Below are positions 24,797-35,800 of a DNA stretch of 64,000 bases, one piece after another. Below the pieces are notes generated by a model. That model ran no database searches. It saw only the letters and a program-made list of their open reading frames with translations, and was not told the DNA's origin. Made by a program: the position numbers and the translations under genes. The stretch comes from Larus michahellis (Eukaryota; Chordata; Aves; Charadriiformes; Laridae), in assembly GCF_964199755.1 (NCBI RefSeq), contig NC_133896.1:91806215-91870214 (forward strand), written 5' to 3'. Numbering within the stretch: position 1 is the first letter of the stretch; each line of letters starts with the position of its first letter.

Positions 24797-25930
24797 GTCC
24801 ATCTCTTATGCTGGGGTAGGGGCTGCTGTCTCAGTCAGCAGCTTCATTGTCCCACATGTCAGACTAACACTGCTCCCATCTTCCACCTCTCCTTGAGCTT
24901 CCCCCACCGGGATGTTTGATTTGTGGGCAGGCGGCTCAGCTCTGAAGCTGGTTTTACTCATGGCTTTATGGTCAGCGGTGGGGCCTGTGCTGTGCAGACA
25001 GACGGGGCCACCTGTCTGGGGGAGACCAAACGTGCAACGGGCAGGGGTTGTCGGTGGCCAGGGCTGTTTTAGCAGGGAGGCTCCTCCTTACTGTCTGACG
25101 ACTCCTGTGAAAGGAGAAAATGTGCTCTTCCTTGATGCTGCGCCCTGGCATGAGACCCATCAGTGTCCCCAGCTGAGCTGCAGCCAGCGCGCAGCAAGGG
25201 CACCTCTGCAAGCCCGGAGTTCCTGGGAGCTGGCAAATGATTCCTGGTTGCTGAGACCGGAGCAAAACCATATGCAGTGAGAACTGGGATCTGGCAAAAG
25301 AGTGAGCCCGGTGGGCGAGGAGAGAGAGGGGACCCCAAGGAGAGCTGGAGCCATTGCTGTTGGACATTGTCATCCCTGGAATGGAGAGGGTAGAACTGTG
25401 ATGGGCTTTGGATGACCTTCTCTACCCATTCACGGGGTTGCTCTTCTCTTAGGAGTGTGTTTTCATAAAAGACGGCACCACAGTTTTCCCTTTCCTTTGG
25501 TGCTCTGGAAGGCATACATAACCTGGTGTGTCTCAGGGACTCTCTTGGCCCCTTCCTTAGTCTGCCCTAACAGCTACGTAAGCAGAACTGCTCACAGGCC
25601 CCTCCATAAGCAAAGAGCCTAGCATTTATCTTCTAGAAACATACTGATATACAAATGTATTGCAGTTAACAGCACCATTATGGCTGTAGCAGTACTCTGA
25701 TTTTTTTCACTCCAGCTAACATGAGAAAACAGATTCGGGTATTTTTATCAAGACTTCCTTTCTGAAATCACTTTTTTTCCCCCATAACAGGTGGTTTCTG
25801 AAGCGTTTTCCTGTCATCTCTGCTTACATTTCAAATTATTTAAGGCACGTGCTTTCTAGGGATCCTGCTTGACAAGGCACTAAGTCAGGAATTCACACCT
25901 GATCTTTGTAGCCTTCATCTTCATGAGTTT
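24797..25930. other. Intergenic DNA, one signal-peptide-like chance frame
   Basis: No gene is supported. An open frame at 24912-25280 (+) starts with a hydrophobic stretch (LKLVLLMALWSAVGPVLC) that looks like a signal peptide. The rest has no domain, there is no visible splice or promoter context, and it is treated as chance. Confidence 0.5.
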
Positions 25931-27072
25931 CTTCTCAGCTTCAGCAAGGCTTTTGACACAGTCTCCCATAACATCCTCATAGGTAAGCTTAGGAAGTGTG
26001 GGTTAGGCGAGTGGACAGGGAGGTGGCTTGAGAACTGTCTGAACGGCAGAGCTCAGAGTGTTGTGATCAGCGGCGCAGAGTCTATTTGGAGGCCTGTAGC
26101 TAGCGGTGTTCCTCAGGGGGCCAGTCTTGTTCAACACGTTCATCAGTGACCTGGATGAGGGGACAGAGTGCACCCTCAGCAAGTTTGCTGGTGTCACAAA
26201 ACTGGGAAAAGTGGCTGATAACACCAGAAGGCTGTGCCACCATTCAGTGAGACCTGGACAGGATGGAGAGTAGGGCAGAGAGAAACCTAATGAAGTTCAA
26301 CAAGCGCAAGTGCAGGGTCCTGCACCTGGGGAGGAATAACCCCATGCACCAGTACAGGTTAGGGGCTGGCCTGCTGGAAAGCAGGTCTGCGGAGAAGGAC
26401 CGGCGAGTCCTGTGGACACCAAGTTGGCCATGAGCCAGCAATGTGCCCTTGTGGCCAAGAAGGCCAATGGTCTCCTGGGGTGCATTAAAAAGAGTGTGGC
26501 CAGCAGGTCAAGGGAGGTCATCCTCCCCCTCTACTTTGCCCTTGGTGAGGCCACATCTGGAGTACTGTGTCCAGTTCTGGGCTCCCCAGTTCAAGAAAGA
26601 CAAGGAACTATTGGAGAGAGTCCAGTGGAGGGCTACAAAGATGATCAAGGAACTGGAGCACCTCTCTTATAAGGAAAGGCTGAGACAGCTGGGTCTGTTT
26701 AGGCCAGAGAAGACTGAGAGGGGACCTCATCAATGCTTATAAATATCTAAAGGGTGGATGTTAAGAGGATGGGGCCAGACTCTTTTCATTGGTGCCCGGC
26801 AACAGGACAAGGGGCAACGGGCACAAACTGGAACACAGGAAATTCTGTCTCAACATGAGGAAAACTTCTTTACTTTGAGGGTGGCAGAGCCCTGGAACAG
26901 GCTGCCCAGAGAGGTGGTGGAGTCTCCGTCTCTGGAGATATTCAAAACCTGCCTGGATGCATTCCTGTCCAGCCTGCTCCAGGTGACCCTGCTTTGTCAG
27001 GGGGGTTGGACTAGATGGTCTCCAAAGGTCCCTTCCAAGCCCTACCATTCTGTGATTCTCTGATTCTGTGAA
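25930..27072 (+). repeat. CR1 LINE, 5'-truncated, reverse transcriptase to 3' end
   Basis: About 1.14 kb of CR1. It begins inside the reverse transcriptase domain (translation FSKAFDTVSHNILIGKLRKC, then GVPQGA), continues through the C-terminal ORF2 part ([20 protein letters not shown], then [16 protein letters not shown]) and ends with the 3' untranslated block TTGGACTAGATGGTCTCCAA and an octamer-like tail (ATTCTGTGATTCTCTGATTC). The coding frame is broken in several places. Confidence 0.95.
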
Positions 27073-29861
27073 GCGGCAATATAACCCTTGCAGCAGAGGA
27101 AGAAGGGTCTGTGAGCCATGGTCCTTGGGTTTTCAAGGGGTTTTCAGACATTTCTGCTGGTGGTGGAGTTTGTGGTGGAACATGCAGATAGGAAAATGCT
27201 GAGAAAAAGATGAGGTATTGAAAACAACAGCAAGAGTGACTTGGAAGAGGAGCTTGTCTGCTGAAGGGTGGTCCCTCACAAACCAGACAGGCCCTTCCAA
27301 AGCTCAGAATCGACAAGGCGATCGGCTAGCAAGATGGAAAATGCAGCTCCTTTCCTTGTAACAGCAGCGAGTTGTGATCCTGCTGCTACGCATCCCAGCT
27401 GCTGGGGTCAGGCAGGCTGTAGGCCTGGGGGTTACAGCTGCGGATATCGGCCCGCCGAGCTCCAGCTCATGCAGCAGCACCGTCTGCCGGAAGCGCCATT
27501 TTGTGGTGGCTCTGAAAACAAGGCTGCAAATCTGCCTCAGTGCATGAGTTACACAGCTTGTGCTGCATCATCGGTGGTACAGCCTTACAAGTGCCAAGTT
27601 AGCCCTCAGAAATCAGAAAATACCATAATTAACATCACCCCTGTGCTGCGCATTGCTGACCACTGCAATTGCTCGATGCTACAGTGGGGAGCAGACTCCA
27701 CGTCGATGTGTCCTGTCAGAACTACCGTTCCTCCTGTCCTCACCCCTCTCCCAAAGATGACTTCTTTTTTTGCAGAACCTTACAGCAGGAGAGCCCCATA
27801 ACCACACGGCACAAACCTAACCGAACAGCACAGCAGTTTCTTCTGCACTCGCAGTCTCCCAGCCCTGCCGGGTACACGCCACAGAGTAGCTGGCTCCTCC
27901 ACACGCTTGTGGTCCTTCCCTGAAGGAATTTGACAACCTGAACCAAATCCAGGGTATGCCACAGTGCGTGAGAAGTGCTAAGTAGCCAAGCTGTCCTCAC
28001 ATCACTAACCGCCTTCTTTTCAAATACACAGTAGCATAAAGCATCAACCAAGGATGACTTCTTTGGCAGCTCCTTCATCTTCTGCCTCGTGCTTGAGTTC
28101 TCAGTGTACATCCAGGGTCTCTGATCCGTTCGTTCTTGTTTCCTGTTTCCATACACCATAAATCTCTTGCTGGCACATGTAGACACAGGCCATGCAGCCG
28201 GCACCTGCCACACATTAATAACGCTGTGTGACACGCCATGTCCGTGTGCTTTCCTAGGTCATGCCTTTCCATCAGCCTCTGAGGTCAGCACTGAGTTCCC
28301 CTGGGAAGCCGCTCAAGTCAGGACAACAGAAATCAGCCTGGGCTCTCATGTTATGGGGGAGCAGAGGGGATTAAGAGAGCCGGGGAGCTGAAGGCCCTGG
28401 AGGTGTCTAAAATCAGCTAATAAGCAACGTGTTTCAAGCCTAAGCGATGGCAGACTAGGAATTGGCCACAATTTGCAAGCCCCAGCAGCGCTGCCTATTT
28501 TAATGTGAGTGGCTAGAGCTAGCTGGAAAAACGTCCCTTGCTCACCATGTGGCTAAGAAGCTGCAGAAACACTCTAAAATTCATCGCTGTTGTTAAATGG
28601 TCAGGCTTCAGGCTTCTCGGAAGCGTTACCTTCCAACAAAGCACCTTAGAGCAGACTACAGCTTGTCTCCTGCGAGGACCTGCAGAGCTACGTGCTGTTG
28701 CCAGATGCCTTTTTAACATCCCACACGGCTGCAGGGATTCGAGCTTTCGCCTTGATGGGTGAAATTCCAGCTTTCGCCTTGATGGCCACGCAGGCGACAG
28801 TGTCAGCCCTGCCACCGCAGCGCACTCTGCAGCCGTGGCATGCAGCGGCGCTGCTGGAATACCCTCCGGGATTTGCTGGAGAAGCTGCTTCTTCGGCAGT
28901 CGAAGACTTTGCCCGCTTTTGCCTGCGGCTCCGCAAGGGTGTCCTGTCGCAGGCGGGCCGAGGCCGTGGGGTGTTGGGGCAGGCCCGTGGAGCCGCTGTG
29001 CCTGCCTGCGTTTTGCTTACGGCTGCGGTTCTTGGAGCGAAGCTGCTGCGCCAAGGGTTTTCTTTCCAACCGCCCCCCCACAGCTGCTTCCCCGTGATGG
29101 TTATGGTGAGGAAAGTGCCCAGCCGCGGGAAGCGCTGTGTCGGCTGCTTCTCCACACGTGGGTGCACATGTGGGATGCTGTGTCTGTGCCCCGAGCTTCG
29201 GTCTCCACAGTAAGAGCCGGGCACGGGCACGGGCCACGGGGGGGTGTGGGTCTCCCTCAACATCAGCCCTGGGGACTTCTGTGCTGGCGGTCCTAAGGCT
29301 CTTTTGCTATCACCGTTCCCCCTGCTCGGGGCAGAGGAAGACCTGCAGGTGCTCCTGTGGCTCGCTGGGTGTTCAAAAGGTGGCACGGCTGCCCAGGAGA
29401 GATCAAGCCATCTTCCCACCATGTCCTGAAGCAAGGTGGTGCTGGGATGCTCAGGAGGGAGGCACGGGGTGTGTGTCTCAATCCTCCACAAGTGGAGCAG
29501 ATTTTTGTCCCTTTTCTCCTGCAGAAGAGTAGAAAACACTTTGAGGGGCAAGGTACCCCCAAGGTACCGCTTTTGGGGTACCCTCAGCCCGGGGGTAGCC
29601 TGGCCAGGCTTCAAATGCTGTCGCAGGTTGTTGCCAGCCCACCACTGTGTCCCCGAGCAGAGGGGGAAGCTCCCAGCTTGTCTCCCGCTCCTCCCGCATG
29701 CCTTGTCCCCATTTCCCTGGCTTCTTCCTTCCTCCTGGGGTGCCCGTCACCCCTCACACCCCCGCAGGCACGAGCCCCCGTGTCCCCGGCACCCAACTGT
29801 GATGCCATCCGCTTCTCGTTCCGCCACCGCCAGGGCTGCTGTGCTGGGGACTGGGGCAGAC
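27073..29861. other. Intergenic DNA and probable ACRBP upstream region
   Basis: The second half (about 28700-29860) is GC- and CpG-rich and carries long chance open frames on both strands, including one of 308 codons on minus. It probably contains the ACRBP promoter and 5' untranslated region, but no TATA box or initiator could be assigned. No other gene is supported. Confidence 0.5.
28742..28785. repeat. Two-copy 27-base direct repeat
   Basis: AGCTTTCGCCTTGATGG occurs at 28742 and again at 28769, so two copies of a 27-base unit stand in tandem. Confidence 0.9.
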
Positions 29862-32800
29862 ATGGCGAGGTTGCCCTGCCTGATGGGTGAGTGACACCTG
29901 TCCCCAACACCCTCCCAGGGCCACCGCAGAAGTTGCTGGGCACGGGGCGGGGCTGGGGGGAAGAGGAGGCAGGAGAGGAGAGGGCCCAGCTGAAGGCAAA
30001 GTTGGGAAAGGAGGGGATGGAGGGATGTCACCATGGAAGCGTACAGAGACCCAGGTGTGGCGGAGGGGGCGGCTTGCAGGGGTGGGCAGCGGGCCCTACC
30101 AGGCAGGTGAGGCTGGCATTTTGTGGGGAAACAAACAAACAAACAAACAAACATAAAAAAAAAAAAAAAAAAAAAAAACCTAAGCAATCCCTCCCCCAAA
30201 CCAAAACAACTGCCACCCAACCCAGAAAAAAACCCCAGCTTCTAAATTTTTGTTTCTTCCTTATTTTTCTTTTTTCTTTTCTTTTTTCTTCTTTCTTTTT
30301 TCTTTTTTCTTTTTTCTTTTTTCTTTTCTCTTTTTCTTTTTTCTTTTTTCTTTTCTCTTTTCTTTTCTTTTCTCTTCTCTTTTCTTTTCTTTTCTCTTCT
30401 CTTTTCTTTTCTTTTCTTTTCTTTTCTTTTCTTTTCTTTTCTTTTCTTTTCTTTTCTTTTCTTTTCTTTTCTTTTCTTTTCTTTTCTTTTCTTTTCTTTT
30501 CTTTTCTTTTCTTTTCTTTTCTTTTCTTTTCTTTTCTCTTCTCTTCTCTTCTCTTTTCCTTTTTTATTTTTTATTTATTCTTTTTTATTTATTCTTTTTT
30601 ATTTTCTTCTTCTTTTCCTGTTTTCTCTTTTCCCTTTTTTCCCACTCTTTTTCTCTTTTTTTTCTACCCCCCCCTTTTTTTTTTTTCCTGCTTTTTTATT
30701 CTTTTTCCCCCTTTTTCCCTGGCGTTCCTGATTCCCCCGGGGCCCTGCATGCCCAGGTGATGGAGGGAGACCTCTTCCCAGCACCCTGCTCAGCACCAGC
30801 AGACAGGAGTGGGCCGCCCCACCAGCTGCTCTTTCATTTCCACCCACCGCTTGCCTCTGCCTTCTCCACCAGGGCTGCTGACCTTGCTGATGTCCTCCGT
30901 TGCTCTGGTGGTGCCCCCAACTCCGGGCAGCCCCCTGTCAGACAGAGAATACCGCTTCTTCTTTGCCAGCCTGCATCCCCCCTGGAAGGCGGACATGGCC
31001 TGTCAGGTGCGTCAGGCAAGTGGCTGCCTCAGCCCCAACATCCTGCAGCTGGACCAGGAGGAGAACCACGGCCATGTCCCCGAAGGTAGGGGCATCACCC
31101 TACCTCCAAAGGACAGAGGCGGGCATCACTCCAGCTGGAGCAGTGCTGGCTGCTTCTCTGCCCCAAAATGCCCCAGGATGGTGGGAACGGTGGCGGGAAT
31201 CGTGGTGGGATGGGTCATTTTGGGGTCTCTAGCCCAAAGTTTGGCTTGGAGTAGGGCACTGCCAGCACTAGAGCACCGTGTCTTTGTGCAAGGGAGTTTG
31301 GTTTTGTGGACTCTCTGGGCACCTCTTCCAGTGCTGCACTGCTTTCCTGGACAAAATAGCTTCTCCTAATCATAGAATCATAGAATGGTTTGGGTTGGAA
31401 GGGACCTTAAAGATCATCTAGTTCCAATCCCCTGCCATGGGCAGGGACACCTCCCACTAGACCAGGTTGCTCAAAGCCCCATCCAGCCTGGCCTTGAACA
31501 CTTCCAGGGATGGGGCATCCACAGCTTCTCTGGGCAACCTCTTCCAGTGCCTCACCACCATCATAGTGAAAAATTTCTTCCTGATATGTAACCTAAATCT
31601 ACCCTCTTCCAGTTTGAAGCCATCACCCCTCATCCTATCGCTACAGGCCCTTCTAAAAAGTCCATCTCCAGCTTTCTTGTAGAGCCCCTTTAAGCACTGG
31701 AAGGCTGCTATAAGGTCTCCCTGGAGCCTTCTCTTCCCCAGGCTGAACAAGCCCAACGCTCTCAGCCTGTCCTCATAGCAGAGGTGCTCCAGCCCTCGGA
31801 TCATCTTTGTGGCCCTCTTCTGGACCCACTCTTACAAGTCCATGTCCTTCTTGTGCCGAGGACTCCAAAGCTGGACACAGTACTCCAGGTGGGATCTCAC
31901 CAGAGCAGAGCAGAGGAGGAGAATCACCTCCCTCAGCCTGCTGGTCATGCTTTTGATGCAGCCCAGGATACGGTTGACCTTATGGGCTGCAGGCACACAT
32001 GTCTGGCTCATGTTGATGGCTAGTCCAAGCAGGAATTTGTAGGGTTTTTTTCCTCTTGTGTTGTCTGGCACCACCAAGAAGAGTTTGACAAGTCTTCTTG
32101 TTCTTTTCCTTCAGGTCCATGTGGGCTGCTGTTAACTCACCTCCCCATCTCCTCTTCACCCAAGCTGAAGAAACGCAGCTGCCCCAGGCTCTCTTCAGGG
32201 GTCACGGGCTGAAAGCCATGGCCATTTTGATGGCCCTTCGCTGATCTCTTCAGTTTCTCCACATCTCTGTTGGTGGGGTGGCAGAGGAAAAAAAACCAGC
32301 CACAGTTTTCTGAAGCTCACTGAAGCTCATCGTCTCTTCCTAACAGTTCATTTTACAACCTCATCAGCTCCTTCCAGCTTGATGTAGGGTTTAACGCAGC
32401 AGCTTGGCTCATGGGCTCTCATGGGCCTTTAAGAAAGCTTGAGCTGATAAGCTGCTTTTTTAAGTGTTTAACATTTCAGGAGCCAAGAAACATCCCAGTT
32501 CAGAAAGCGCCATAGCAACAGCACCCTTTAAATCTCTGCAATCATACTTTCCCTGCACCCCTGCACCAGAGAATTTAAGTGGCGTAATTATATCTGTGCA
32601 GCTGAAAAACTTGGGACTACTTCTGTTGTATTTTTCTTCAGAGGAAAAAAAATAGGAACAATTTTCTCATAAAAAAATATGTCTTTATATTTAGCTATGA
32701 ACGTCAATGAACTGAATGATCAGCCAAGTGTGCTTATTTGGACTGCAGCTTGAGGGCAACTATTTCTTGCTTGTTTCTGCAGCTGTGTCAGGGGAACGGG

Positions 32801-35800
32801 TCCCACCCCACATCACCAGACCCAGGGATGGGTCCTGGGCTTCTCCCTCGCTTGTGGGCACCTGCAGTCCACGATGCCGTGGCACTAGGTGCACCCAGGA
32901 GCTATCCCTTGTTCCTCTCCTGGTGATGCCCAGCACCCTGGCACTGCTCTTTGGCATATCCAGCCAGGGTCCCACTGCTGCTGCCTCCGGAGGCTCAGCT
33001 GCCAAGAGCAGGAGCATCTGGGACTGCTAGGAGATGGGACAAGTTTGCAGGCTGCCCTCTTTGCCTTCTTCTCCTCCATCCCTCCGCCCAACAGACCCAT
33101 CTGGCAGACTTTATTCCCCTCCATGTTCCCTTTCTTCCAGTTTTGGAGCTATTTGGGCACATGTTGTTGCCAGGCTGAGAGACTGGTTGGACGTGTTGGA
33201 GCATGTGGCCTCACATGTTTTGTCTTTACTGTCCTTGGAGCTGAATTGCAGTCCTGTCTACATCCAAATAGTCATGAGTATTAATTGTGCCTCTTCAAGT
33301 GTGGTGCTACGGAAAGCAGTTACCTTGTGTTTTAAACAAGGGAAGCCTACACATAACCTTTCAGCCCTCTTTGTTGTGGAAGATGAAAGTCAGGAGAATG
33401 TTTCCTGATGAGTATATGCAAATATCTTGGCTGTCTCCATCTTTTAGTGACGACGCAGTTGTTAATTAATTGCCCTCCCCAGGCTGGGAGCTCCTGCAGG
33501 TGGAATTGGCCACAAAGCCCAAGGGGGTGGATTCCTGACACCCAGCAGAAGCTGTAGCTGTTTGCAGCAAACACATGGGCAGAAGGAGCAGAGGAAAGGA
33601 GCAAAAGATCATATTGATTAAACTAAGCAGCTGGTGCTGGGAAGGGCTCCCCTTGGCAGGAAGGTCAGAGGATTCAAAGAAAGATATTTCCATAGGGCAG
33701 ATGAGCTGAGAGAAAAGAGGAGATGGGAATCAGTGCTACAGGAGGGAAGCTGCTCATCAGGCCATGCCGTCAGCATTCAGCATGCTGCGGAAGAGCTGAG
33801 ACACATTGAAAATCAAGAGACCAGCAAAGAGATCCGCTGGGAAACTTTATCTGTGTCAAGTTTGGTTTTTTTTTCAACTTCCGAGATGTTGGAACAAAAA
33901 TGTACATTTCTTCTCCCCCCACCCCAAAATGGAAAGTTTCTGTGTCATCCAAGGCATGGTTTGTGACAGGACCCAAGCCTGGCCTGGTATGCACCACTGG
34001 TGATGCAGTCCTGGCCCAGGAGAGCCAGCCTAAGGCTGGGGTTAGCAAATGTTTGGGTTTCCTCCCTTGCCCAATGGCACCAATGCTCCTTTGCAAGCAG
34101 TGACTGTGTGGTGGAGTAAAACGCTGTTGCTCCGAGTCCATTGCACTGGCCAAGCCTGTGTCCCTCACGTCCTGGAAGGATTTCATAGACCATCACCAAA
34201 GGACAGGGTGGGGGGTCTGGTGTGTTCCCTACAAGGTGGGGCATTCTTCTGGGCTGGGATCCTGGTGGATATCTGAAATTCTACTTTTGCCGGTGAATCC
34301 GTATGCTCAACACAAGAGAAGGAGCGTATACAGTATAAAAGATGGTGTACAAGCAACTAAGAGGAGACCAGTGGAATCCCACCGCTAACCTCCTCTGTCT
34401 CAGCCAGCGCTTGACCCATTCAGTGTGTCCAAAGGGCTGGCTGTGCCAGCTGAGCCATGCACCCCCAGCGCAGAGGGAGCACAAGATTACGCCCCCCCCG
34501 CCCAGATCTCCCAGGGTTTTTGGCTCTCCTGCATGGTCTCATCTACCCTGTGATCACTGCAGGAAGAGCTGCAGCTTTTAAACCAGTATCAGGGAAGAGT
34601 GGCTGGAAAGCTGCCCAGCAGAAAAGGACCTGGGGGTGATGGTGGACGGCCAGGTTAACATGAGCCAACAGTGTGCCCAGGTGGCCAAGAAGGCCAACAG
34701 CATTCTGGCTTGTATCAGGAATAGCGTGGCCAGCAGTGGTAGGGAAGTGATCGTGCCTCTGTACTCGGCACTGGTGAGGCCTCACCTCGAGTGCTGTGTT
34801 CAGTTCTGGGCCCCTCTGTACAAGAGGGACATTGAAGCGCTGGAGCGTGTCCAGAGGAGAGCTACCAGGCTGGTGAGGGGTCTGGAGACCAGGTCATATG
34901 AGGAGAGGCTGAGGGAGCTGGGCATGTTTAGCTTGAAGAAGAGGAGGCTGAGGGGAGACCTCATTGCCCTCTACAACTACCTGAAAGGAGGTTGTAGAGA
35001 GGTGGGGGTTGGCCTCTTCTCCCAGGTGAAGAATGACAGGACCAGAGGAAATGGTCTGAAGCTGCGGCAGGGGAGGCTTAGGTTAGATATTAGGAAGAAT
35101 TACTTTACTGAAAGAGTGGTCAGGCACTGGAACAGCCTGCCCAGGGAGGTGGTTGAGTCACCATCCCTAGAGGTATTTAAGAAACGTGTAGATTTGGCAC
35201 TTCAGGGTATGCTCTAGTGGCAGAGGTTGTAGGGGTTTGTGGGGTTTTTTTGTGTGTGTGTATGGTTGGACTCGATGATCTCAAAGGTCCTTTCCAACCA
35301 TGAAGATTCTATGATTCTATGATCGTTGTCATTGCTGGTCAAGACTATGGTGCATGTGTGTAGAGGCACAGGCTTTGCCAGCAGCATCTCAGCCCTATGG
35401 ACTTTCCTCCATCCCCTGCACGGCTGGAATCACTGTCAAACTATGTTGCCCTGAAGAGTTTGTCTACTCTGGTGTTCCCAGGCCCAATCTGGCCATCTTT
35501 TTAACCCACCACATCATTACTTGCCTTTTATTTTTTTTTTTAAAACCCTTCAAAAGCTAATAACAGAGTCCTTATCAGATCCTGGAAACAGGAGGTTTGG
35601 GTCTCTGCAAAGGGGAAGATAACTGTGTGAAAAAAGGGCAGAAGGAAGAACTGAAACCCTGGGTGGTTTGGAGGGAAAGCGCGTGTGACACCTGGGATCG
35701 GGAGCTGTAACAGCACAGGGCTGTCATCTCCACCTGGGGGCAGACAGCTTTGACTTTCCCTTCAACCACAAGCTGCTCTGAAAACCGACATCCGAGAGGT

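Noticed and set aside
24912-25280. 122-codon frame with a signal-peptide-like start
   Set aside because: Only the first 28 residues look secretory. The rest has no domain, and there is no splice or promoter context beside the LTR-like repeat. Chance is the simpler reading.
27268-27801. 177-codon Cys-rich frame on plus
   Set aside because: No regular cysteine pattern or homology could be recognised, and the overlapping minus frame of 164 codons is as long.
28688-29614. 308-codon open frame on minus upstream of ACRBP
   Set aside because: It lies in GC-rich DNA where stops are rare, long frames occur in several registers on both strands, the translation has no recognisable domain, and it is low in complexity.
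30809-30872. ATG at 30809 as ACRBP start in an unspliced exon 2
   Set aside because: It is in frame, but the 25-base exon at 29862-29886 with a perfect GTGAGT donor gives a compact signal peptide and restores the ten-exon plan, so this ATG is read as intronic.
29891-31089. Phe/Ser/Leu-rich frames of 279-289 codons
   Set aside because: These are translations of the CTTTT microsatellite in ACRBP intron 1.
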